From positions 8,967,973-9,031,972 of the forward strand of contig NC_133971.1 in the NCBI RefSeq assembly GCF_031877795.1: a DNA stretch of 64,000 nt. The letters run 5' to 3'. How positions within the stretch are numbered: the stretch's first letter is position 1; each line of letters opens with the position of its first letter. The position numbers and the translations under genes were made by a program. The notes beneath the pieces were generated by a model. The model did no database searches. It was not told where the DNA came from and saw only the letters and a program-made list of their open reading frames with translations. This stretch comes from Strix aluco. Its lineage: Eukaryota > Chordata > Aves > Strigiformes > Strigidae. Shown here one piece after another: positions 47,169 to 59,419 of this stretch.

Positions 47169-48656
47169 GTATATTCATCTGTCTTAAAATTTCCTGCCTC
47201 ACTTCTTTAGAGCTGTATCACTCTTCTGAGGATGAGTTTAAATATAACAGTGACATGGAAAACAAAAAGCAGTAGTTATGAATATTTGAGTGAATGGCTT
47301 TTTGTTCTGTTTTGTAAGGTAGGAAATAGGAATCACTCTGTTGAGCACATCAGAGTCCACCTTAGAACACTGACCCTGTTTCATAGCACTTTGTCTTTTT
47401 TTCTTCACATCCACTTACACACCCACCATGTTTTCTGCCTCTTCCAGCTTCCTGTGTTAGTGCTGCTCTGGAACTAAAGACTGATCACTAATGCCTAGGC
47501 TTTGCTTTTATCATCATCCTCAATATGGACATTGGTATGCCAGGTGCTTCACAACAATCAAACAGGCCTCAAAGAATGCAGTATATAAAGTTTGGCATAA
47601 AAGGGTAGGAGAGCTGATGGGACACAGGACTAGCCAAAGACATTTTGCAGTCAAGCACAGAGTTTTAATAATTTACCAGTGCTTTACTGAAAACAGAAGT
47701 AAACCTAACATTATAATTGCTAATGCCTTTTGGACATTTTTGTCCTTATGTAGAGAGGTTCTAGGAATAAAAACCAAGATGAGCTTCAAGAAGCTTTCTG
47801 GCTGCTATTTGTTTTGGAAGCTCTTAGCTTGTATGTTATCCCACCTTCTGGAGATCAAAATCGAAATGTGCTCAGCAGATTTTCAAATTTTCAGTGCTTG
47901 CTTGAATCATACTGTTGCCCCTCAAATGAAGTGTTTAAGGCAGCAACCTTCATGCAGGCAAATTTTAGTCTATTTTAAGTACTTGCAAGCTTGGAACGGC
48001 ATAGCCGAGAACAACATCGTCGCTGTGCACCAATGAACTATTTTCCTTTTTTCATCTGCCTACATCACTATATCTTTCTGTCCTACATCACTATATCTTC
48101 AAGGTATAATTATGCACAACTGACTGTTTTCCCAACAAGGCTAGAAGGTGCTGTACTGGCAGAGGTGTCAGACCAGATATAGTGTGTTTCCAGTATAACA
48201 GGTATTTTAAATGTTAATCTATCTTGCAATGAACTTTTCAATAGCATTAGTACATCAGGATCAGGATTAATGCATCACATTACTGTTCTGTCTTAAGGTT
48301 TTCTGCTTATGAGGCAGAGCCTGTGAGGATCTTAGACAGGAGGATATGGAGTTGTCACATATATGGGAGAGAGAAGTGTTTGTATGCTGGGAAAGATCAA
48401 GGGCAGGGGAAGGGAGAGCTTGCCACTTACAGTGGTCATGCAGACACAGATAGGGAGCTGCCTACAATGCAGACAGTGAATGCACACTTGACCACTCTAA
48501 ATCATGTTTCAAAATTCAGAGATCATGCAGTTCACCAGCTTCAACCTCCTAAGGCAGTATGCAGCCCATTATGTTTTTTCAAGGTCTGTGATTTTTGTTT
48601 GTTTGTTTGTTTCCTCCATGGCAATATTGTTACTGCTTTCTTTCTATTTTCTGTAG

Positions 48657-48850
48657 TCCTGTAGTGAGAAGAGTATGAATTTGCACGACTACGGCATGCT
48701 GCTGCCCTGTGGAATCGACGAATTTCATGGTGTGGAGTTTGTTTGCTGCCCGTTAGCGGAGGAAAGTGACAATCTTGACTCAGCTGATGCTGAAGATGAT
48801 GATTCAGATGTCTGATGGGGAGGTGCAGATGCAGACTATGCAGATGGAAG
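48657..48850 (+). pseudogene. APP: APP exon 5 copy with in-frame TGA
   Basis: 194 nt between ttctgtag and gtaaga. It encodes [20 protein letters not shown] and then the acidic [15 protein letters not shown], followed by TGA in place of TGG. Beyond the stop, WGGADADYADG continues in frame, so the lesion is a single base change. Confidence 0.92.
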
Positions 48851-51800
48851 GTAAGAGTGACTTTTTACCCTTCAACTTGTTATTATCATTTTAAAGATGC
48901 CAAAAATCTATCTAAAAGACGTCAGTGTGGAAGAGTCACTGCTCCTTATAAGTGAACTTGCACATACAGTGGTTGAAAACATGTTCTACTCATTTATTTT
49001 TAACTTTCAATAGAAAAGCTTATTGTTAGTACAGTTATTTTGCTTTTGATACCTTCATCTTTTCTTCAATGAGGAGTATTGCCGTATTTATTACAAAAAT
49101 GCTTAAATACATACTTTTTGACAACTAAATTATAAATACTGTACTCTAAGATGCTCAATGTTCAGTTTGGGGTACTGCAGCAGATACTCAGCCGACATAA
49201 CCATTGGAGGTTTTGAAATGTCTTCATTCATAATAGGCATTAGCTGTATGCCATTATCACTGTAAGAATATTTTTCTGGTGACAATTAGTTTCTAAATGT
49301 GATCTAAAAGAAAATCTGTTTTAATATCTAGCCTTTGACAGATTTGTTAATATGCTGCTGCTAAGATGGAGTACTGAGGTTTCATCTGCAAGACAGCAGT
49401 GGATGGGAAAATACCATGCTTGTCTTGACCCCTTAACATCCCCTGTGCATGTAGGCTAATTCTGAGCCAAATACGGGTTATGACTGTTGCAACTGAGAGG
49501 TCTGGTTCAGTCAAAGCCCTTTCATATCCCTCTCTTGAGTGTGCTAGCAGCCCTGAGAACAGAGTACAATGTTGCATCCTTGCAACTGAATTGAAACAAC
49601 CCTCTAAGATGGCTTTCTCCATAAAACACTGAGATCTGTGTTCGAATTCTGTTTGTGCTCCCTAGTCTTCCATCACTTCATACTGTGCAAATGCAGTCTT
49701 TCTACTTCTTAGATGATGATACTGCATCTTTTACAAATGCTATACAAAATCCAATTGGGGCAGATTACAAGTGGTTTCAAGGAGAACCCTGAAAATAAAT
49801 GGGGACCGAACAAAGTGAATAATGCTGGAAGTTAATAGTTCTGAGTTGCGTTATGTCTGGGCTTTTTAATAATCCAAATGGAAACAAGTTCAGGAACAGT
49901 GCCGAGATGAAGGACAGAGATTGAATTGCTGTAATGTGGTGCAAAGAGATGCATTAAGACAATGGAAAATTAGAAATCATGGTGGGCATCTAAATCTTTC
50001 CCAACAAAGCATCAGTAAGTGTTGAAGGGAGGAGTTATTTTGTGAATAATGGAATAAACTTAATTAAAATAAACACTTTCCCGCTGTGGTTTCCAGTTTT
50101 CTCTCATAAATGGGAATCAATGGTCACGACTGTTTGATGCAAGAAACCTGCATCAAGCAACATTGCATCTTCCACCTTGATACCTTCAGGCTTTTTTCTG
50201 ACTTGTACTTCCAACAGCTGTCGAAGTTCACAACTTATAACCCTTTCAGTGGGATTTGTAAACCAGTCTTTGGACTGTTGCTGTGTTCACTTCTGTATAT
50301 TTCTTTTAGGTTTGATTGGAATATGTTCTCTTAGAATAAGAAATTAGTGTAGACCTTGTTCCAGTTGAGACAAATTTGCTTTTTTTCATCATATATATGT
50401 ATATACACACACAAGATATACATAGATCTATCTTGCATACCTATTACCTGTCTTATCTATATATCTTACATTTATTATATATATGAAATACATAGCTATA
50501 AAACTTTTCTTTCATATATCTGATCAGAGATTCCTAAAATATTTTAAATAAAAGAGTTCACAGGGGTATACACAGTTCTGTTTGTAAATCAGATATCCCA
50601 TTTATTTCTGTCTTTTTCATGTTTGTCACTGAACATTTAATTTTCTAGTCTGTTTTGTTCCTCATAAAGCAGTTTACTATCTGAAGAGATGAGTTCAAGA
50701 ATAACTTCATAAATTTTGTATCCTCTAGGAATAGGAGCTGTAACTGCATTTGGATCCATTTCTGAAGTTCCAAGCAAGTACTGATAGGTATTTTCCTCCC
50801 CTCCCATAGAAGTGCATGGAAAAGGACAATGAAAGGGTCCTTTTATGGGGCACTTGCACTTCAGCTGCAGATGAAGAGACAAGCAATTTGTAGTTCTTTT
50901 ACACTGACTCACTCATTTCTTGCTACTTCTTCATCTTCCCGAGTGCGTTTAAACCATGTGTACTGGAGCCAGAAATACTCTTGAAATTTAGTCATATTAA
51001 AAAAAAAAATACATTACTTGGTTCATATGCAGCAGTAGGTGGTAGTTCAAATTTTTTGTGTGTGATTTCATACATATATCAACATATGTTTGTATGCATA
51101 TAAATATATATATATATCTTAGTCCTAAACTGATTGTGAGGGAGGAAGGAGGAGAAGGGAAGTGAAATATAGGGGGACACTTTTCTAATGCTAAATTCCC
51201 AATATTCTCTGCTGTTAAAGCATCTCTGAAGTGCTTACTAAAGTCTATGTTTTTCACCTTACATGAGTGATCTCACTGGCAATGTTTGCTTCATCTTGAA
51301 GCCTTCCAAAGAGTTTAACATCCCCTTGTGTGTAAGTCCATCTTCGGTGTGACACTGTGTGTAAGGAACAGAAAGCGCTGGTAGCTCGTGCACCAGCTAA
51401 CACCAACCCCACTGCTCAGCAGCTCTGAAGCAAAGCCCTGTGTCAGAGGAGTTTTAGGTTCATGGAGCCCCGCTCTGGGCAGGGAGGGAGTATGGTGTTG
51501 GGAAAAGTGTCCATCAAAGTATTTTGATCTGGAATCATGATAGCTTTTACTTGGGTCAGGTCGACTGAGTGCAAGTTGTTGGTGTCTTCCAGTTGATGGC
51601 TTTTAATGCACACAAGGTGCACTCCAGATCATGAGACACATGCTGTTCTTTTCAAGGCGGGGCACTTGCTCGTTCTGGAGAATTCCTGTGTTTGGTTTGC
51701 CAGTTGTTTTTGAGCCCACTGCAGCTTGGGCTGCAGTGCTGTCACAGATGGATGTTCTGCCTACCCAGCATCTGACCACCACCTGGGTCTGGGCATAAAA

Positions 51801-51885
51801 GGATGTGGCTTGCCTCGTGGTGTGGCTTGTTGGCAGTATGTGGGGAAAGGAGGAAGGCTGTATTTTGGTGACGGGTGTGATATAC
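48851..51885. other. No recognised gene
   Basis: AT-rich DNA with TA and CA microsatellites at about 50390-50500 and 51075-51120. No acidic-region or Kunitz exon of APP was found. Confidence 0.3.
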
Positions 51886-52708
51886 TGTCGCGGATTAAAG
51901 TATTGACACGGTAATATTTAGTAAGAAATCTACGTTTATTAATAACTAACAGCAATTTATTATTATAAAATAATTCAGAAATACTAAAAGAAAGAAAAGC
52001 GACTTATTCAGATTCTAAAATGACAAGATTCACACTAACTTACTTAACGGTACCTATATATATATATACACATGCATGCACATAACAAAATGGACAAACA
52101 TACAGAAACAAAGGTGTTTGGATTCAGTAGAATCAACACAGAACGGACACACACACAGAAACAAGGGTACGTACACACACACACACACACACACACCCCA
52201 CCCCCCCACCCCCCCTTCCCCTCTCGAGTTTAGAGCAATACTCACAATGCCTTGGCATTCCTCAACGGGCGATAATTGAGAACGACACCTTAAGGGTTTG
52301 GTACCTGAGAGGCGTCCCAGCTCAGGGGAGATGCTGGTCACAGGCCCACTGCGATCCAGGAGAGCTCAAAGGGTCTCCCTGGTGGTCGCAGTTTATAGGG
52401 TCCAAGATAACTGACTTTTGTCAAATACCTTCTGGTGCCTTCCAGCAGTTACAAAGGAATTTGATTAATGTGCGACTCTGTTATTGTTCCCATTTGACCA
52501 CATCCCAGGCACAGGTGTGCCAGGCCCTTAGGAGTTGATGGGCCGTTATAGCTGTTTCCAAGCAATCGGGAGGAGCAGGAGCCAGGCTCGTTAACATTGT
52601 CAGTCCTTATCTCCACAGATTGCTGTATAGCTCGGTGGAATCGCACCTAGCACCAAGCAGCTCAACAAAGAAGGGGGGGGGTGTGTGTGTAAGAATTGCA
52701 CCACCACA
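51886..52708 (-). mobile_element. Solo LTR with 5-bp target-site duplication
   Basis: An 823-bp element, TG...CA in reverse orientation, is bounded by a perfect TATAC on both sides (51881-51885 and 52709-52713). On the minus strand an AATAAA (at 51935-51940) lies about 50 bp before the LTR end. No viral coding sequence adjoins it. A 5-bp duplication is typical of ERVL-type (class III) elements, though some other classes also give five. It contains TA and CA microsatellites at 52053-52070 and 52172-52197. Confidence 0.85.
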
Positions 52709-54280
52709 TATACCCTCTTTTGTTCATGAGGCCAAGAGGCAGGATCCACCTATGCTTTTGAAAGTGCGTCGTGTCATGCTCGTCTTGAAATAGCATATAA
52801 CTCTTATTAAGAATTCACAAGCATTTTTTCAGCAGTGGCGCTCCTTGCTGTTATCCACATCTTTAATTAAAGTTTACCTTGAAGACTGCCTGAGGGACAG
52901 CCAGATGCAGGTGCTGGCTTTCAGTATAGCTGCAGAGCTCTCCCTGCATAGCTAGAACTCAGTCAAGTGACCTGCAGGCTCTGGCTGCCCTTGAGACTCG
53001 GCACAGCCTTGTGGCCTTCCTGCCTGTACCTGGGCTTTTGCTCGAAGCTTTGCTGTCCTTGGTGTCCAGCGTTGAACATCTTTAGGAGTGATGACCAGGA
53101 TGGAAACTTTCAGGTTTTCTCTGTCTACATCTATCTCAAATGTGCCTCTCCTCATCTTCCTGTCACTGTGTGTGAGACTTCCCAGGCTCTACTTCCCCCC
53201 AGGGAAACTGGTTCCTGTCATTTTCCTTCTTTTGCAGTAGGGAAACTGAGGCACAATAAGACTCACTGTTGAGGGTTATACAGAAAGCTTTTGTTTAAGT
53301 CATCCTGTGGCTCAGGAGCAGAAGACGGTGCCTTAACTTCAGCCAGGTCTCATTTTTCTAGACAATCTGAATATAATTTCAAGGTCCAAAATAGGAGACT
53401 TAATTTCTCACTGTTTTTCCCTCAGCAGGTTAGGGCAAAATAATTTTGTTTGTTGGGTTTATAAAACATACGTTCAGGCTGATGTAATGATTAGGTAGTG
53501 TTGTAAATGTCGCATTGCAGGGAGTAGTGTATTTTGTAAGGATTTGGTTTACAGTTTCTCATAAACTTCTGCCAAGCGAAGTTTTATGGTTTGTTTTTAC
53601 TTGCCATTAGGATAGTTAATACGGTAGGTTTTTTTACTACAATAAATAATCCAAAAGGGTGCAGTCCACTTTGTGCTGATAATTAGGCATCTGTGAAACT
53701 AAAATAAATGTGCTATATAGCATGGTAATCAAGTTGTTCTCTGGTTTTGCAACCCTGTACCAGACTGACCTTAGGGATGAGGGCTCATCTCCCAGATGCT
53801 GGAAAAAAAAAAAAAAAAAAAAAAGTGCTGTATCCTTTTGGACTCCAGAAAGAGCTTTTTTCGTCAATGGTATTTGGAAAACTGACTTTTTTCTTAATTG
53901 CCTCCTCCAAGTCTAATCCAAGAAATCCTGAAAGGCTTTTAAAACTTGTCATTTTTTTCTAATGGTGAAAGCAGCATTGTATATGTGCCTGTTATGCTGA
54001 ATTGTTGCCGGGTGAGACCTTATGCTTTTAATTATCAGTCTTGTTCAAGCATTTGGGGAAGAGGAGTCACAGGGGCCTGACAGAATTGTTTTGAGTAATT
54101 TGTTAGAGGTCCTCACTTGACATGGAGGAGGCATACATTTAATTTCTTTAGCTTTCTACCTCTTCTTATGTCTTTATGACCTAAATGGTACAAAGATGTT
54201 GACACACATTTTACTTAGTGTCTTCCCTTCAGAAATGTCTGCGAGTTAACCTCAACATCAAATTAGTTACAATCAAAATT
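52709..54280. other. No recognised gene
   Basis: The only structure seen is a poly-A run at 53803-53824 with no retrogene upstream that I can identify. Confidence 0.3.
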
Positions 54281-54281
54281 C

Positions 54282-54921
54282 CCTGTGATAGACAGTAAAC
54301 TGTTTATTCATCAAATTCCGTCAAAGATACTGGAAGTGTTATAAGTAGATTTCTCAAATTGATGTGAGTCAGAGCCAATCAAAATTTCAATTGTTTACTT
54401 AGCAAGCGGCAACAAGCAAAACAGCGCTGGGCGGCCGGGGAGTCCTTGCTCCACAACGGCACGCACTCACTTCCCGAGGGTCCGTCTCTTTTATATCCTC
54501 CGCCTTCCGGTATCGGGTCTCTCTGAGAGGTGTACCCGGCGTCCGCGCACTTTGCAGCTAGGGGGTCGCTCTATCCGGGTCTTCCTCGCGTCCAATTCCT
54601 CGTATTTCCTGCTTTCCTGAGAGTGGCTCGCAAAGCTTTTGTTTATATCTTACAGAGTATAGACATTACCCCTTTGTCCTTCTTCCCTTTGTCTTTCTCC
54701 CCTTTGTCTTTCTTCCCTTCTCCCTCTTTTCAATCTTTTGCACAATAGGAGTCCTTGCTTCAGCATTTCAACTTAGATAAGCACTTGCAGTCAGTTAGTC
54801 GTTACACAATGTAATAGTTAAGTTTAAGCTTAGGCTTACATAGTTTATGGAATAACATGTCACGAGCTCCCAGTATCTTTGATGGAATTTGATGAACAAA
54901 CAGTTTACTGTCTATCACAGG
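54282..54921. repeat. About 50-bp inverted arms flanking LTR copy 1
   Basis: The left arm 54282-54332 (CCTGTGATAGACAGTAAACT...) is the reverse complement, with three or so mismatches, of the right arm 54870-54921 (...AGTTTACTGTCTATCACAGG). The arms lie just outside copy 1, and the right arm lies just before copy 2. Confidence 0.75.
54336..54862 (-). mobile_element. LTR copy 1 of an inverted pair
   Basis: Runs from TGTTATAAG to AACATGTCA and is the near reverse complement of the LTR at 54927-55473. On the minus strand it has a TATA box (complement of TTTTATATCC near 54488) and a GC-rich R/U5 region (GCGCTGGGCGGCCGGGGAG complement). No primer-binding site adjoins it, so it is a solo LTR. Confidence 0.75.
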
Positions 54922-54926
54922 AAGTT

Positions 54927-55473
54927 TGTGCTATGTTATTCCATAAACTATGTAAGCCTAAACTTAATCTTAACTATTACATTGTGTAACGACTAACAGA
55001 CTATAAGTGCTTATCTAAGTTAAAATACTGAAGCAAGGACTTCTACTGTGCAAAAGACTGAAAGGAGGGAAAAGGAGGGGGGTTGAGAAGGGCAAAGGGG
55101 AAGTGTCTGTACTCTGTGTTACCTTATAAGGTATAAACAAAAGCTTTGTGAGACTACTCTCAGGAAAGCAGGAGATACGAGGAATTCGTGACGCGAGGAA
55201 GACGCAGAGCCTTCATCCCCACGACCACCAGAAGGTGGAAAACAACCCCCTAGCAACAAGGTGTGCAGACGCAGAATACACCCTTTGACGAAACACAGAT
55301 ACCGGAAGACGGAGGATATAAAAAGAAAGACTTTTGGGAAGTGTGCGCACGCCGTTGGCAGAGTTGAACTCCCCGGCCGCCCAGCGCTGTTTTGCTTGTT
55401 GCCGCTTGCTAAATAAACAATTGGAATTTTTATTGGCCCTGTCTCACATCAATTTGAGAATTTACTTATAACA
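54927..55473 (+). mobile_element. LTR copy 2 of an inverted pair
   Basis: Starts TGTGCTATGTTATTCC and ends TTACTTATAACA. It has a TATA box GGATATAAAAAG at 55314-55325 and AATAAA at 55412-55417, the normal U3-R-U5 order. It is about as long as copy 1 but not identical, with scattered differences. No PBS follows. Confidence 0.75.
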
Positions 55474-58400
55474 TTCCCCAGAGTGCTGTCATTAAATCAG
55501 GCTGTCACAAGGTGCGTTTAAATTGGCCACGGTCATATAATGCCCTGACCTGATGTCACAACTCATTGAGTTCTTGTGGTATGCTGCACTGCTGCCTTGG
55601 CACAAAGTAGGCAGACAGGCAATTGAGATGTCTGCCTGTGGCACATGTTTATGAAGAATGCCTAAATAAGTCAAATTTAATGGGGTTTAGTAATTTCTGT
55701 ACTTGGGAAATTCTCTTTCCTTTTGCAAGTGTAGCTTTGATTAGCTACTGTATAATTCCCTTTATCTGGGTCTCTGTGTGCCAGAGCAGTGGGAGAGTTA
55801 ATGCAGGCAAGAGTTGGGAAGCTGTTGATGTTTAATTGTGAATGCAGGTGAAAGCAGGGAAATGCTACAAACAGTGTGACAGTTTTTAGTGTTCTCTATG
55901 CTCACAGTGTCTTGTCCACAAGGACATTCCAAAACATGAAATCCTCTTGCCCCGTTTCTCCCCATTACATCTCCCTGTGTTCCTCTCACCCTTGTTTTTC
56001 CCCTGCTCATCTCTTCAGAGGTATTTGGAAAGATAGCGTTGAAAGAAGAGCCTTTAGGGGACTGTTTGACCTGGGCATATATCTGGCCATTGCATATTAA
56101 TTGACCAGAGAGATTAAGAAAAAGTAACCAAAATGCTCTAATCTTCCTTATCTGTTACTCTGATGGGTACTTTAGGCTCTTTGGCATTTGAACTACATTC
56201 AACATGGAGGAAAAAATTGGCAAAACTAGGAGGATTAAGGTGGTGATGTTGAATGCATTGCTTTCTCCCATTTCAAAGAGAGGTTTCTGTGTTGCATCCC
56301 CAGAGAGCCTTAATGGGACAGGCTTTCAACCCTATGTCGTCAGCAGCTGGCTGTCCTTGGTTTAAGTACACTGCAGGGAGGCTGGCTTCTGACACCTGGA
56401 GTAAACCCCTGTTGCGGCCACATGGGCCCTGGGGTGTCAGGCCCCATGCAGCGGGGAAGTGCTGCATGTCTGAGGAAGAGTCAGGGCCTGAGCGGTGTCT
56501 GGATATAGAGCGTTCTTGATGCAGAAATCGGGGGGAGGGGTGCAGATCTTTCCGAGATTCTTGCTGCTACTTAAATACTTCAATTTCTTCATACTTGTGT
56601 CTAGAATGTAGAGACATTGTGTTTCTTGACCATTCTTCCCTCCTCCTTCTCTCCCATTGTTCCTACTGTTAATGTCTTCTTGCAGCATTGAGCCAAAAAT
56701 CTGAGGTTTAATTGGAAGTCCAGCTCTGACCCCAAAAGATTTGTCTGAAGGATGTAGAAATGGGATATCTAGAGTCCTTTTGAAGTTTTCGCTATTCTAA
56801 AGCTAAAAAAGTGTTATTGCTCAAGAAAAGGGAGAGTGCTCAGGCTAAATTCTTCATTGGAAACATGCTCACTGGAGGAAAAAAAAAAATTAATTTTGTC
56901 TCATGAGTATTCAACTGTTTTCAAGCCATCTTGTCACTCATGTTAAAAGAAACAACAAGTTCTCATTGATGTAAGCTTTTTTTCATTAAAGCGGAAAGTC
57001 AATTTCTAAAATTTCAGTGAGGAATGCTCCAGTGGAAATCCCCTAAATGATTCTTTAAAAAAGCAAAACATTAAAAACAAAAATCCACCTCCTACTCTCC
57101 AAGCACTTGAGCCAGTACAGCTGAACCAGGCATGAAGCTGGACCAAGGCTCTGCACTGCAGGCTCTGACGTAGAAGCAAGAAGTGACTTGCATTTGGATG
57201 GATAACAAGATTTCCCTTTTTCCGTACTGTGCAGACTGAGCTGTAGGCTGTTCATACCCCTGAAAATTTAAGGAAGTTTAAGGAAAACTGAACTTCGTGC
57301 CAGCAATGGTATGCCTACTGCCATGGTTCAGGGTCTGCTTGGTGGGGAGCTCAGTCGTCTGTGACACAGGAGCAGGGAGGGGTGTGGCGAGAGGTGGTGT
57401 TCTCATCAGCTGTCCTAATACAAATTGTTCCTAACTGGGAGTCAGTGCCCTAAAATAACAGGAATTACAAACTTGCTTAGCTTTTCTTGCTTTTTTTCCT
57501 CCCTCTTCTGAAGTTTGTCATCAGTATAGGTTAACACCAATTATTGAAACAGGTAAAGTTTGCACTATGTGAGTTGTCCATCTCTAAATTTGTATTTTAG
57601 AGAAACTGAATTCATTTGGGGAGACAGTGTGGAAGGTGTTCTGATTTTCGCAATATAATATTTCAGCTAATTGGTCAGAAGCTCCTATCTTGTTGATTTT
57701 TGTAGTAGAACTGTTAGAAACTGAAAAAGTGCTTCATACCTGTTCTAAAACATTATTAACAGTACAGTTTCTCCTAAGAACTTCTGTGTTTTTGTAAGTA
57801 TTTTAATGATAAAACCTAATTGCTTTTCTTTATAAATTTAGCTAAGGCATCACGAAATTGTAGGCATAATGTTACTGCTTATGTTGGATAATTCCTGAAG
57901 TGTTTTGTCCTATTCACATATCTTATATGCTATTAGCATATTGTGTCTCACATTGTTACATTAATTGGGTTTGTTTCTCATGTTGGCTGTTAGTCAATAT
58001 TTGGGTAGTTCATTATATATTTTTAATAACTTTTTTCCTTTTTAACATGGAGGTTGTTAAAATTCAGAAAGCGTAGAAACACCAGAGCATTCATGACTAG
58101 AAAGACTGGTAAGTGTTGGATTTCTTCTTAGGACAAGTAAAGTTAGCATGGAACTGATGAAACAGCGCATTGCTTTGAGAGGTAATTACAGTGATGCTGA
58201 GCTGGCAAATCCAATCGCCATTTAAGTATAAAGCATTAACTGAAGTGATGGATGAGGCTATGGGTGGAGAGAATTAATCTAATTGAGGAAGTGATAAGTA
58301 GAAGATAGCCAGGCTTTCATTTGGTAGAAGGTTGACTGGCAGAGAAGGGTTACATTTTTTTGACCTCACGAAACAGAGCCATTGGCTGCCCTGTTTACCT

Positions 58401-59380
58401 TAATAGGCAAAAATTATATAAGCAAAAATTTTAAGTTGTCACTTGTAATGACTTGTAATGACTGAAATGTGGGGGAGGGAGAAAGCTTCCCTATGTGTGT
58501 TCATGTAGTAATCAACTCAAGAAACACTTCTGATATGTCTGCAACATGTTCTGAGAAGTTCTTGTGACATCGTGATATATACCACCCCATTTCAAGTGCT
58601 GTACTATTTATAATGCATGAAAAAATGGGAAGTGAGAAATTTACAGCCGGGTTTTTCAACATGTTGCACCAGCATGACTGTGTGCCGGTGGATGTGTAGC
58701 TGGATATCCCTCTGTAAAGTTACCCAGCAGTTCCTGCTCTATTTTACCTTGCAGTGATCTATGTAACAGTTTTTGTGGTCTGTACTAGAAATAAGACCTC
58801 AGCATTGGGGTGGCTTGTAGAAATTTAAGAATTCCACCTCTTGTGAGGCCATGCTATTAACAGCACAGTATAGTAAAGCATTTTCTGTATTTTTTTTTCT
58901 TTTGCCTTCTAGCAAAGGCTACACACTTCGAATGCATGGATGAAAGAGCAAAATATCTAGTTGTTTTTTTTTTTTCCTGACAGAAAAGTTTTCTAGTCTT
59001 GAACACAAGTGTTTTGACTTTGGTTACATGATGACAAGCAGTTTCTTCACATAGGATCTGTATTTTGATCAGTGCTGAGGAAAAAATAACACTCAAATTG
59101 TGACTTGAGTGAAGAAGAAAAGGTTAAAACAGTAAAATGTTGACCTGGAGAACTAGATCTATGCTTGCTTCTGCCATGAAGGTGGTCTCCTAGGCCACGA
59201 TAAAAAGCTTGATGCAAAAGGTGCTCCTTTTTCCTCTGGCTGCATGAATGGAGGTAATTTGCTCTGCAGAAGTCCTGGCCTCTTGCCGCTGCTCCTGGTG
59301 GCAGGTGTATTTAAACAGTTTAAGATGTCACATTCTCTGAAAAATCTTATTCAGTATCTTAAATTGAACACGCAGAGTTA
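55474..59380. other. No recognised gene
   Basis: AT-rich DNA with scattered short frames and no splice-supported exon. Homopolymer A runs occur at 56879-56889. Confidence 0.3.
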
Positions 59381-59419
59381 TTGCATGCTTCTGGTATTTT
59401 TTGTTTTGCTTTCCCAATT

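Larger units (their letters stand above)
47056..48850 (+). pseudogene. APP: APP (amyloid precursor protein) exons 4 and 5, with a nonsense codon
   Basis: Exon 47056-47168 (113 nt) and exon 48657-48850 (194 nt) have GT-AG borders, and as I recall they are the same lengths as human APP exons 4 and 5. They encode the copper-binding domain of the APP ectodomain ([40 protein letters not shown]) and the start of the acidic region. The cysteines are kept. APP rather than APLP2 is indicated by [12 protein letters not shown] and [13 protein letters not shown]. The first Trp of the DVWWGG motif is a TGA at 48813-48815, so the frame ends early. Other changes include SGFESG before ALLVP and EFHG for KFRG. 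No further APP exon was found. Because an intron is kept, this is a DNA-level duplicate or a mutated locus, not a retrocopy. Confidence 0.88.

Noticed and set aside
47491-48036. 181-codon + strand frame
   Set aside because: It lies in the intron between the two APP exons and does not match APP or any family I know.
53803-53824. Poly-A run as the tail of a processed pseudogene
   Set aside because: No gene-like sequence or target duplication can be seen around it.
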